A DNA stretch of 64,000 nucleotides, taken from contig NW_025947451.1 in NCBI RefSeq assembly GCF_000764305.2, positions 62,001 through 126,000 on the forward strand, written 5' to 3'. The DNA comes from Hyalella azteca (Eukaryota; Arthropoda; Malacostraca; Amphipoda; Hyalellidae). Position 1 is the stretch's first letter. Each line of letters begins with the position of its first letter. The position numbers and the translations under genes were made by a program. Under the pieces are notes generated by a model. That model made no database searches. It saw nothing but the letters and a program-made list of their open reading frames with translations, and was not told where the DNA came from. This document shows positions 33,925 to 45,700 of the stretch, piece after piece.

Positions 33925-35600
33925 CAGCTTAGAATGAGGGCACGAATTTTTGCAGAAAAAAAATATCCCAGAATGCATTAAGATATTGAGTTTAGGTCCA
34001 TGAATAAAAACATTGTTGGCCTTCGGAATAAAATTCAATATTACGAGTAAAACACATATAATTGCATATATTAATTGTGAGTCGATGAAAAAATCCCAAA
34101 AGTTAAAGTGCTCATTATAATTGAAGTATTTCATCACAGGATTAATGAGCAGGATTTCTTAGTAACTATTTCATACATAAAAATATGGAAAATTTCGTGA
34201 CTGCATAAAAATCACTTCAAGTACGTGGCAGAAACTTTAAAAAAATAATTCGCGGAGCATATACGTACGTGGCCGTTTCACAGGCTCTGAAGTTCACTTT
34301 GTCTCTATTTGTTTAAAATCTGAAGAAACATTTACCCGGTTAATTGGAATGAAGAAGAATAATACATTAACCAATTGATTTCCATTAATTAAAAATATGC
34401 ATTTTTATTCAGAGTTTAGGGTAACTATTTTGCTGTATAGGTAGGATCTTGCCCTCCGTCTCTTTCATATGCTACTATGTCTTTACCACTAACTAAAGAA
34501 TGAAACGATATATGGTGAAACTTTTGACCTCTGAAAAACATGAAAAAACTAACTTGAGGGGCCTTTAGTAATTTTCAACTGCAGTATTTGCAACTTTAAG
34601 CTATTAATTGATAGCGTTTTTATCGTGACTTAGATTGACAGACATGCCCAGTTATTTGAGTTATCCTGCAAATCATTATTGGCTTGTCTACTGGGAACAA
34701 AATCAGAATAGCGCCCATAAGTTCTGATTAAATTGTCGAATGAATAAATTTGCATGCGATGCAAAGAATAAAACTATTACCGTTGCTTTCATTTAGCGGA
34801 TGATACTTCTTGAAGCCGATATATTAAATTAAATTCACTTTGGTTCCGAAAATGAGAACGCGACAGTACTCGAGAGTAGTATGATTACTTCATAATTAAT
34901 GTCTTCTAATAGACATAACCCGAACGTTTATGCGTGTTAGATATATTTTTTAGATAGATTTGCCAAAGTAAGAACAATAATTAGGACGATAAATGCTAAT
35001 TCGAATCATTTGGGGCCAGTAACTAAAAAAAACAAGAGTTTTAAAAAAAATTCTCATTGATTGGTTGTTGAAAAGTTTCCTAGAACTTTATTAAATTTCA
35101 CAGAATTTATATTCTAGACATGAATGCCATTTAAGAAAAGCGTACAAGTTCCATTATGATTTATTACTTAATATTTTGATCATTTTCAATCTATCTGTCA
35201 AAAAACTTGGCGCTGAAACCCTGCGATGTCTAACGATTTTTTACTGCGATCGTTGTTAACACAACCATCTAATATGGGCTCTGCAGAGTCGCATTTATAT
35301 AGGAAACTGTATATAAATATACAGGTTACATATAGAGATGGGATTGCTGAAAATTACTTGCTTTTTTGTAATGCATAAGAGGCATATGTAATTATGGCCT
35401 CGGCCTTATTATTATTTTTTTTTTTTTGTGCAAGACATTGCGATGAGATAAGAAACTGACCCAGAATTTGGGAGTGCTACTTAGTTGTATAAATTTAGGC
35501 TAGGTGTCAGTGGACGAACTGGCTTTGTTCTTTATTATGAATGTTATTGCGTATAACTTCATGCGCTAGGTAGCTCAGTTTTAAAGCATTACATTGCAAT
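33925..35600. other. non-coding gap
   Basis: AT-rich, no supported exon on either strand. Confidence 0.5.
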
Positions 35601-35680
35601 CAGATCCGGAAACGAACGCTCTCTAATATCAGTGTTTATCGCTTTCTTTGTCAAGGTTCAGGAAAAAATACATTTCTCAG

Positions 35681-35887
35681 AAGCAGAATCAGGAAAGCAT
35701 CCTGCGCCAGAAGAGGCGTACGTACGTGCATCAACGAACGTATTTCCCCAGTGGACGATTCGATCGCTGCAGCGCTTCTTCTCTTCTTTCTTTTTGCAAG
35801 CTGAAGAACTGCTACTCCCACTGCCAATATGGAGGTTGTCCGCGCACTGAGAGGTTGGTAGCCGACGACAGCTATCTTAGTAATTAG
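35681..35887 (+). CDS. candidate C-terminal exon of a Cys-rich peptide, unknown
   Basis: After a good acceptor (CATTTCTCAG, ending 35680) the phase-0 frame runs 68 codons to a TAG. The peptide has a basic QKRR at residues 10-13, which could be a prohormone-type cleavage site. Five cysteines follow, spaced C-x8-C-x4-C-x3-C-x4-C (residues 30-53, ending CQYGGC), then a polar tail. GC content is above that of its surroundings. There is no ATG at its head, so an upstream exon would be needed; I could not place one. An overlapping + frame (35632-35850) and the minus strand are also open, which weakens the call. It lies between ALF-B and ALF-C. I recognise no family. Confidence 0.35.
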   Translation, partial: KQNQESILRQKRRTYVHQRTYFPSGRFDRCSASSLLSFCKLKNCYSHCQYGGCPRTERLVADDSYLSN

Positions 35888-36212
35888 ACAATTTATAATG
35901 TTGACCAATTTTTCTATGCATTTAGAATTTATATCTATTCATGTGATCACAATAATTTTGTATCCAAAAATTTTAGTATTTATTTCAGCGTTTTTTTTTA
36001 TAAAAATTCATCCCAATAAAAGTCGATTAAGTTTTAATTTGGAAACATTATATTGCCAAAAGCTGTAAAAATGTGTGCTCATCTATTCGCTTATAATAAT
36101 TGTTATTCGGAATAGCTTTTCAGGCTTAAATTTCGACGGAAGTCTCCTAAAACAGTGACATTAATATCAGGTATACATGAGTGTACACAAGTTGAATATA
36201 TTTTTGTTTCAG

Positions 36213-39200
36213 GGAAGTGTCCAAAATTTACGTCGGAACAATCTTTCAAGGAACGTCCAGCGGTGCTATTTTGTGTCGCGAACAATGGTAAGATTAGTGC
36301 CGGTAGTTAATAAATATTTTTAGTTGTCCCATTTGACTAATATTGTAAAATGTTTTCCTGATTCTAAGACAATTTTTTGCATCGGAAGATATTTATGGCA
36401 TCAATATTTTTTCACTTATCCATCGGAAAATAAACTGATATTATGACATTTTTGCTGAAATCCGTTATTCTCCCATTGTTTGCTACTAACAACAACTGTG
36501 CAACCGTTACATCCAGTTATTCAGCCTATAGTCGCATGGTTACTTAATCATCCTATGAGATGGACTTAATGCGCAATGAAACTTTGGTAAAGGGAACACT
36601 GACAATTATATTACAATAATTAGAAACAAATGTTCAAGCGACAGCCAGTCATGGGCCCAAAACCACTGCCACAGCCACGGATTAAAGTTATTTTGCATCT
36701 AGGTCTGCAAAAGTTGAAGTTCTATAATATATAATAGTAAATCCTAGCACAATTTAACTTGGAAAAGGCTGCTTACTAATATACAAGGTTACTAATATGA
36801 AGACAATGTTGCTTAATATGATAATAAATATGTCCAGCGTTTCCATACCGTACTGTTCTGGACAGCGTCGAGACCAAAAGTGACACGTGGTGAGGGAGCG
36901 ATACTGAAAACTACTCAGATGAACGGACCCTCGTGAAGCGGGCAACGGGCTGAGGCTTGCCAGGTGGGACGCTCATGTCCACCAGCTTATACGAATGATT
37001 TTATACATCATGCTGCCTCTGCTTGCCGCCCTTCTTTGCAGGAGGGACTCGAGGTCTAATTTTACCACCATTGATGAAGCGCTTAACTGAGGGCTAAATT
37101 CCCCTAGGATAAGTCTTGCAGATCTGCGCTGGACTGTCTCCAGCGTGGACAAGGTTCTGATAGTGTGGGTCCTACACGCGCGATGCGCACTCTATAGTCT
37201 ATAGGATCGGTTGGACCATGCCCTTATATGGCAGTGTGTCTGGACACTCATGCTGCCTCCCTTTAGATTTCAGTGGATAAAGGCGCTTTTTCTTGAGGCT
37301 TTTGCTACAAATGACCCCCAGTGCAGGTTGTTGTTTATGGTAACACCAAGACGCTTGGCGTCAGCGACGAACTCCAACGTATGGCCGTGCAGAGTATAAA
37401 TGGAATGTTTAGGGGACCTCATTTTTGTAACTTAGAGGAGGTGGTAGTTCTCGACGTTGAACGCCACCTGCCATGTGTATTACGATACTCCCAGCTTGTT
37501 GAGGTCATCTTGAAGGAGAACAACGTCGTGCAGGGCTTCTGATGTGGGAGTAAAGCACGGTATCGTCCGCAAAGAGTCTAACCTTGGCTCGGATTCCGTC
37601 ACATAAATACGTTGACATTGATCAAAAATAGAGATAGGCTCCAAAACGGAACCTGGAGGCCCTCCTGAGATAACTGGCCCGATGCTAGAGCTCTCACCTT
37701 CGACAACGACTTGCTGGGCGCTGTCTGAGAGGAAGTTGGAAATCCAACTCTAAGTTGGAAATCAAACCTTATCAAAGGCCTTGAAAAATTCGAGCAGGAT
37801 CATGTCGGCCTGCCTTTGTCGAGCTCTGCCGCAAGGTCACCCATGCACCGTCAGGATCAGCTGGGTTTCACAGGATCTCTTCTTCCGGAAGCCGAGTTAT
37901 GCGTCTCTAAGAATGCTGTTTCGGTCCGAGGGGAACGTAATATCCAATCTGACGATAGGCTCCAGGAGCTTACAGCATACGCTGTAAGATACCTTTTCAC
38001 TGTTGAGATGGGACAGTAGTTTACCACCAGTCACAACAACAAAAGTAGTTGGCCACCTAAAGAGCCAGTAGTTTGCCACCTGTCCCTTCCTGAATACCGG
38101 CTGCAATAGGGCGTGCTTCCAAATGGCGGGAACGTCTTCTGTGGACAGCGACGTGTCGAATAGAGTCGTAAAAGCAAGTGCTAAGTGCTAGTTCAGCATC
38201 CGTCTCTATCAGAAGTCGACATGGGATCTTGTCCGGACCGGCAGCTTTACTGGGGTTAAGGCTGGAGAGGAGTTTCCGAAATCCAGTGGTGGTTACACTG
38301 GTGTCTGCAATGTTTGGGTGAGGGCCGTTGGCCAGAGTCGGTAAGTCGGAGAACTCTTCTCTGGTAAAAGTGCTGCAAAATTGATCGTTGAGGATGCCTG
38401 CTTCGCCCAGCCGCCGCTAAACGTCAGTTTAGCGGCGGGGGGGGGGGGGGGGACACCCATCGTGTCGCATCGCCGGCTTTTGACAAGACCCCAAGAGGTT
38501 GTTACTTGCGTCCTATTCCACAAAGCGCTTGATGTACTGCTGGTAGCACTGTTGTCGGTGCGTCGTGCTTATTTTTCTCTCTGAAGCGCTCGAAATCTTG
38601 TTCCCTGTTGCTTGACTTTGTGCTTCTCCAAGCCCTTTACTTGCCACGGTAAATCCTTTTCAGCTTCGTGATGATTTAGGGATGATGGTTCTTGGTGGAG
38701 TATATTTTGGTCGGGATGTGTTTTACCATCACTGAGGTTAGGTGGGTTTGGATCGCTCGCCACATTTGATCCAATCTGAGCTCTGGGCTGATGGACTCGC
38801 TAAATAAAGGTCGCAGTCTCAGTCCTGGCGGCATCAAAATTCGTCTTCTTCCAGATGCTTACGAGCCTGAATACTGGTTTAATTCTGATTGCCTTGATCT
38901 TGCTGTCGACGAGGATGATGTCATTATCGCCCAGCGGTGGGAGTGTGGTACACTTGGAAATTAGGCCAGATCTGTTGGTGATGAAGAGATCAAAGATTTT
39001 GTCATCCCTGTTAGGCTTAGTGTGTACTTGGTGCAGTCTTAGGTCACTGGGCGGTAGACATAACCAACAATGAGTGGTTAAGTCTTCTTGGTAGTCTTGA
39101 TAGAGACGAACGGCTTCGGTTAACTATCCGGTCAGGACTTCGTAGAAGATAAGTGCGGATTTCACAGCAACCAAAGCGCCTGCTTACATTCGGCCACTTC

Positions 39201-41556
39201 TCCTGTTATTCCGGTAGACACTGTAAGCAGGGAGAAGAATTCTAAACTGTTTTTTTTCGTTTCAGCCAGGTTTCTGTCCCCAATATGATGTGTGTTGCCG
39301 TGGATGTCAAGAGGTTTAGGAGCTATATAGGCCTTCATGGGTCACAGGCTTAGATAGTTGATTACCAGGATTCGAAGAGAGGAGGAAACTTCCAGAGGCT
39401 TTGGTAGTAAAGACAAGTCATTTGACGATGGAGAGGAGGACGTTAATAGGGATAAATCTGGGGTAGTGGTGATGTGACGGGGTATGGATATGTAAAGTGA
39501 TGGACGGCCTAGCTGAATATCACCAGGTGAGCCATGGAGTGAGCCCCCAAATCCGGGGTTGGAGGGAATGGGGAATTAAATTGTGTCGAGGCTCTTGATA
39601 TGTGTTTTGTTGATTGATGTGACGCAGAAAGGACTCCGGAGTTTTCTGTATTAAACTGGGAGCTAGGTGACGATATGTCTTGCGATTGGAAAGGATGGTG
39701 CTATGGGTCGGACACCGGACTGCCGGACGAGGTGAAAATGGGTTAAGGAAGAGCCGCTTCTGGTTGGAGTTGATTGGTTACTTGTACCATTGCATCGCCG
39801 TGGGTGCTGTGGTCCTAGTCTTGCCGCACGAGAATCAGGTCCGGTCATTCCAACGCAATTGGTGTGGTACTATGCTTCACATGCAGTCATCACCTGCAAC
39901 GCGACGCAGGTTGGATCTCACAGCCTTCTAACATTTATCTAAACACAGAAAGCGAATTTTAATAGGAGACCCTGGGTTTTATTCTAAATAGTAAATACGT
40001 AATAAAAATCATAAAAATTCAGTAAGACGGACAACTCGGTGCATAGATATGTACATCAAAGAAGATCATTTTTCAAGGGGGTGAGAGACAGTGCAAAACA
40101 ATAAAGCCACTGTGACAGATGATGAGTCAAACATTTCAACATCACCATAATGGCCCTCCACAATTATTATAGCTGCTCTAATTTGGGAGAGTCTTATACA
40201 GCTACCACATTGACTTACCACATATAAACATGACAAAACAATATTGGATTGCCACTTATTTCTTGACTTATATGAATAAATCTACTTAGAAAGTTTGAGG
40301 GCAATACATCCTTTTAAAGGTACCTACAAAAATATAAAATTAACGATGGAGTCAAATTTAATTCCGGTGTATATGCTCCTTAGACAGGCATGTATAACTG
40401 AAGCTGCTTTTGTCAGCAGGGCAAGGCTGGGGTGTTGGTGATGGCGGTGGTAGCACTAACGTCCGTGCAGATGACGCAGGCGCAGAGCTGGTCTGATCTC
40501 TTGCCCGCTATAACTCAACAAATAAACTCGTAAGTTTGTTTGTGTTCAGTAAGTTCGTAGTTGTTTTCCCTTATGTATTAGTTTATGCACTTTAGTTTAC
40601 CATGAAATCAATTTTTATTGAGATCTGTATGGAATATTGCTGTGCTGCAAATCCGTTACATGTCAGGTCTGAGTGAGATGAAAATGAATCGTTTGAAATC
40701 ATATCATACAAATTTCGAAAAATAACCCCCTACTTCATAGTAATTTAGATTATTTATCAATACCTATTTTTAAAATAATCATATGAAAATGTTGCTGCAT
40801 TCAGTTATGTAAAATTTCTCTTCGCATTTAATCGTGCCAGGAAATTGAATCAATATGAATAATTTAAGGTACTAGTAACACATTTCTTGCCCTTAGGCTG
40901 GTCAATTTCCCATGACTATCACTTCACTAACTCGTAACAATGTCAGATGACATATCGTATTTGTCGTCAGGCTGTGGCAGAACAACAACTTGCAGTTCAT
41001 GGGATCCGAGTGTAGCTACGTCCAGAAGCCGATAGTCAAGCGCTGGCAGCTATACTTCAATGGAAGATTTACTTGCAATAACTTTGCCGGAATAACAGGC
41101 AGAAGTAAGATTTATCTTTAGAGTGTTTTAGAGCATGAGGTTTCAAGAAAATGTTGAATATTTCTTATTATATACCTCATTTACCTATGAATAACTGCAG
41201 AAATATTGTCTATTGCGCATCATTTCATACTTGCTTCCTTGCATTGTAAGGAACCTATGGTCGTTGATGAACGGATTCCTATGTTGCCAAATGAATTTGA
41301 TTTCTTAATGTTACACTGGTACACAATTGATCTCTTGATATTACTAATATTAAATAATAATGATCTATTGTAACTCATAATAATAATATTAGGAGTTACA
41401 ATGAACAAAGTAATAAAGCCGTAATCGTTTCCAGGTGAAACTAGGAGTCGTTCAGGCGTCATGAGCGATGCTATAAGAGACTTCTTGAACAAGGCGCATG
41501 CGCAGGGCCTAGTTACCGAAGAGGCGGTCAGGATCTGGCTCCAGGGATTCTCTTAA
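36213..41556 (+). CDS. anti-lipopolysaccharide factor, ALF-C
   Basis: Certain coding exons are 40420-40529, 40971-41104 and 41435-41556. With an ATG-only exon they give 369 nt, 122 residues. The best first exon is 36213-36287, bounded by a TTTTTGTTTCAG acceptor and ending exactly ATG|GTAAGA. It is 4.1 kb upstream across a LINE, so it is tentative. Signal peptide: GVLVMAVVALTS. Cys52 and Cys73 enclose 20 residues with the core IVKRWQLYFNG. The second Cys is followed by NNFAGI instead of PGWTAI. The C-terminal exon begins ETRSRSGV and ends WLQGFS. The signal exon acceptor is a TCAGCAG pair and could add one Gln. Nearest relative is ALF-D (shared QAQSWSDL and C-x-NFAGI). Confidence 0.9.
36850..39935 (-). 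mobile_element. decayed APE/RT non-LTR retrotransposon
   Basis: Read on the minus strand, 38995-38860 encodes an endonuclease C-terminal-like segment (IFDLFITNRSGLI, NDIILVD). The stretch 37760-37560 encodes an RT segment with WISNFLSDS, VVVEGESSSIGPVISGG-PPGSVL and LRTIP in place of FADDT in a shifted frame. The order endonuclease then RT matches Jockey/CR1-type LINEs. Many stops and frameshifts make it inactive. A 16-base G run sits at 38437-38452. Ends are approximate, placed by the change from GC-rich to AT-rich sequence. It occupies the presumed first intron of ALF-C. Confidence 0.8.
39936..40400. other. intronic or upstream sequence of ALF-C
   Basis: AT-rich, no exon ending in ATG plus a donor was found here, which is why the first exon of ALF-C is placed beyond the LINE. 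Confidence 0.4.
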
Positions 41557-42460
41557 CTGAATCATTGACAAGAACCGTTCAAGAATTCACAGTAATAGCA
41601 CAGACATTAGCCTTTTTTGGTGTCCAATGCTTTTTCATTTCATTTTCCGACAGAATACGCTAGGTGCGGTATTTCCCTTGCTTCATTCAACAGTACTTGT
41701 GACACCATACTACAATGATTTTTCACTATCGTTATCAGGATTTTTACGATGTGACGTAATTCCAAATAATTTTCTTCATATTCGAGTCCAGAGCATGTTC
41801 ATTGTGGACAAGTATGCCGAAGAAAGAATGAACAAAGGACATAAATGAACTACTAATGTCGTCAATGCCTTATTGTAATGATAGTGAGGATATAAAACTT
41901 GACGTTTTACCAAATTTTTGGTTCAAACTTTCATGAAATACGTATAAATAACTACACTATGTATTACAACCAGAAATTGTTCCCAAAATTTAAAAAAAAT
42001 TGTCCAAAATATCGATTTTTCGCGAGAATTTGGATTCATGTAGTAGGTATATTGATTGTATGTATGGCATCTGTCCGTCTCAAAAGTTGACGATTGCATC
42101 TCGAGCTGCTTGCTAGTCCCGACTCTGGCATGACTGCCTTGACCGCATTTAACATAAATAAAATCTCATGGTGCAATGACGTTCTGTGAATGCTTTCCGG
42201 AGACGACATTTGTCTTCGCTTCAGATATTATGAACGACCGTGATATTTCACGGTCTAATACCGGTTATACCATATCAAATAAATATATATATCAAATATA
42301 TAATAAATAACTAATACCGGTTATACCATATCACGTCGCATGTCAGTGAAGTTATTAACGACATCTTGCACATCGAGCTATATGAACCTATATGACATCA
42401 GATGCTTTTTTAATTATAGGTCATTCGTGATGCATAAGACTTCTCGGGTTGAACTATTAA
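41557..42460. other. ALF-C 3' flank
   Basis: No further coding exon seen. A CTAATACCGGTTATACCATA direct repeat occurs at about 42254 and 42311 around an AT-rich core. AATAAA occurs at about 42156. Confidence 0.45.
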
Positions 42461-42629
42461 AACTGGATGTATTTTAACATCGCGTTATTTATTCCTTTAA
42501 GACACCTTCACCATTTATACTCCACGACAGTTGGTTGTTCTGAACTCAGTTCTCCTCAATCGTCCTGGCTGAGCCTGTTCTGGCCTTACATCATAACTCG
42601 CTTAATTACGCGTGCTGTTCCAGCAGTAT

Positions 42630-42715
42630 GGCGTAGTGGCCGACTTCTCGTCTCTGATAAGTGGGTTTAGATTGGAAAGCCGTCAGAGATTGGCTTACGG
42701 AGTTACAAATTCTTA
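42630..42715 (+). repeat. dispersed repeat (GGCCGACTTCTCGTCT family), copy 1
   Basis: Shares GTGG-GGTTTAG, GAAAGCCGTCAGAGATTGGC and TACGGAGTTAC-ATTC with 47389-47470 and a more diverged copy at about 51570-51650. Unknown class. Confidence 0.6.
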
Positions 42716-43199
42716 TATTTTTCTGATTCTATAATGTTAGTTATGTTCAGTAACTTCTATTCATTTGATCCTTCTCTATTTAAACATGTAAATTACTTTG
42801 GAATGAATAGCATCATTTCAATTATGAAACAATCTGGTAGCCTACAGCTGTACATTGAAAAATTTCTTCGTTTCAATCTAATCAATGCAAGTTATTAAGC
42901 CGAAATTCGAATAAGAAATCCTAATTTTGAAACTAGCATGGAAGTAAATGCATGCTAAATTTCACGCTTCAGTTCATAACTTCATAGTTCTTTCCGTTAG
43001 CAAGCAAGCTAAATGGTATAGTTGCCCTTGAAGTTGAGGGCTTAATGCTAGAGATACCACTCAAGCATGCATGGTCCATTGGTCGTGCTGCATCTGGCTT
43101 AAGCAACCCCGACCAAACCTGTTCTGGCCTTACTTATACTCTCTTTGAAACATTTATCCAACCAAAACGAACCTGAGCGAATCTAACTTAACATAATTG

Positions 43200-44225
43200 G
43201 CTCCGGGCTGTTAGAGAGGCGGGAAAAGTGAGCAGGTAGAGTCATTCATTGGCTCCAAGAAGGTTGAGGGTTTGGGCAGCGTGAGTAGATTAGGCCAGTA
43301 CAGGTTAGGTCCGATGAAGGACTGCCTGCTTATGAGCAATTGAGCATACTTGAGCGTTTGCTGTAGAGTGCAGACTTCGGCACTGTTAGCTGTAAGCAGT
43401 GCGTCTCTGGTCTGGCTTACCGTGTTCACAAGCTCAAACTTATCGTCAGTCTTGCATGCCATGCCAGGTTTAATTAACCGACGCTCAAAGTTTGACGTCT
43501 TGCATGACGGATGGGTGGAGTTTGAGGTTTGACAAACCTGGAAAAGACGGACGGGCGAGACCTTTGGGTTCATGCAAGACTGACGATAAGTTTGAGCGTG
43601 TGGACGGGCAACCGACTAATTGGTCAAACTTTTACTCTATGTCAGTCTATATTGATGTTGAGAGCTCTGACATTGTGCCGCGTTAGCTCGAGTTTTTCAT
43701 ATCTCAAGATATCCGACACTGGTTTGACGATTTCTTATGTGAGAGTATCGAATTACATCTTAGTTTTCCTTGTTTGTGGTAAATTCAATCAAAAAGCTGC
43801 AGTGACAAGAACAAGAGAGCACTGGCCTATGCGGCATTGATTGCTAAGTGAAAAGAAGTTGATCTTACAGCAAACAAAGACTTTGTTACGAAGAAAATAA
43901 ACTCTTTGTCGAAAAGAATGGGCCAAAATGAAGTCGTCAATGCGGCATGGTGAGGGTAGGGATGCTGTCTATCAACCCTCATTGTGATATTTTTTTAAAC
44001 CATTTTTTGGGACCACCTCGTACGTTTGCATCGCTTTAAAATTTAACCTAATTTTGGTGGCACAAACTGCGCAAAACTAGCTCCTCCATTGACGATAGCG
44101 CACTAGACTGAAGGAAAGTTTGAATAGTGTGGACGCTCATCAGTCTCCCGTATTGTCGGTCAAACTTTGGCATGACATGCACGACTGACGATAAGTTTGA
44201 GCGTGTGGACGGGGCCTTATGCTCT
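43200..44225. repeat. inverted-repeat element(s) with GACGATAAGTTTGAGC arms
   Basis: CAAACTTATCGTCAGTCTTG at 43435-43455 pairs with CAAGACTGACGATAAGTTTG at 43575-43594. Around them lies a second pair of related CATGCAAGACT/TTTGACG segments. A third + copy at 44173-44216 ends GTGTGGACGGGGCCTTA, a plausible terminal inverted repeat of a MITE family. The 103- and 120-residue frames over this region are by-products. Confidence 0.6.
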
Positions 44226-45690
44226 AAGGCTAAGAGTAGTTATTGGCTGTGCCCCAAATCGTATTATATAAAATGACCAGGCATGCGAGAAGAATCATCT
44301 TACTGACAAATGACTTCGGAGTGATTCAAATCCGGATATAATGAAATTATAAACAATGTTAGCCCAATCAAATGGTTTTTACGTATCAATAACATTTGAA
44401 TGCTAAACGTATACGAGTACATCTGAGTGACTACAAATTACAACGAATCTAATTTCAGTTAGAAATAATTCTCATGAACCCTGATCGCAGCAGTCAAATG
44501 AAGCAATTCCTAGAACCAGGTTGATTGCGTGGACTATACGCTAAAAATAATTGCGCACTGCTTTGATTTGCACAGTGAAATTGAGCTTCTTTGGGCCTCA
44601 TTGACTAACTGCGCAGTATATTCTCTGGGGTCTGCCGTCAATTTATTGAGCAAGCCAGATTGCTTATAATAATAAGCGTATAAGGTCTGATTTTTAATAA
44701 TATGACACAATTGAATTGTATGGCTACTCTATTAAGATCCTTTTGAACTCAACCCATGCACTTCAGTGTAGCTTGCATTTCACCTCGTGGGCATCTATTT
44801 AGGAATTAAAATGTAAATTAGGAGCTTTATCTTTCACATATGTTGGAGAGCTTTGATGCACAAGCCCGTCCTTTACTTGAATGCCTTCTTTCAGCCCGTC
44901 CTCCTTTCATTGAATTACACGTCGGCAAAATCATTATCGAACATTGACTGCTCGTACGCATTAATGTGTTATAAGTATGACCAATTCGGTTCTCAGAAGC
45001 GCATTAAGTAAACATCCGTCGTTTAGAATGATATTTGTGCCTAAGCACGAACGCTTTTTCCTGCTGCACAAACCGGCATCAGTACTGAATATTCCTGCAT
45101 AGTTTACCGCGCTAACCGCTTAGAGTTAGACCAATGATCGAACCTCACTGGTCGAGCGGCCTGAGGAGTGACAGGTTGGTGGTAACTGGTAGGTAGCATC
45201 TATCAGTGTTTTGATTTCAATTTGTATTGTTGAGAGTTTAGTATTTCATCTTGGTATAGGAAAACTATGCTATTCTTTTATATATAACCAATGCATGAGC
45301 ATTAAAGGCCAGTGTTCATGTATTTGTCTATTTTCCCACTACGCTCCAGACAATTGTGCTGAACATGTTCCAAGCTATTTATTATAGTTACGAATATTTG
45401 CAAATCACCTTAGTTGCAAATATTTATGCAGTAATAAATTTCGGATTCAAGTCTCACTGTAACTACCGAACTAAAGTAAATAACGGATTAGATGTGATTG
45501 AGAGAATTCTCCGCGTGAGAAGATTCTACAGAAATATTTGCTTACTAATATTAACTGATTACAACATAAATTTTTCATTATTACGGTACTGGGATATATT
45601 GAATTTTTCATGGAAAATGTAAACTGTAATTAGAGTGCGTTAATGAGTATATTACTGTATTAAATTTAGGTTTGAGTATTTATTTATTTG
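44226..45690. other. intergenic gap between ALF-C and ALF-D
   Basis: AT-rich with no supported exon. An 88-residue ORF at 45356-45622 is AT-driven and unrecognised. Confidence 0.5.
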
Positions 45691-45700
45691 TATTTTGCAG

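Noticed and set aside
43529..43840. 103-residue + strand ORF
   Set aside because: It lies on an inverted-repeat element and has no recognisable domain.
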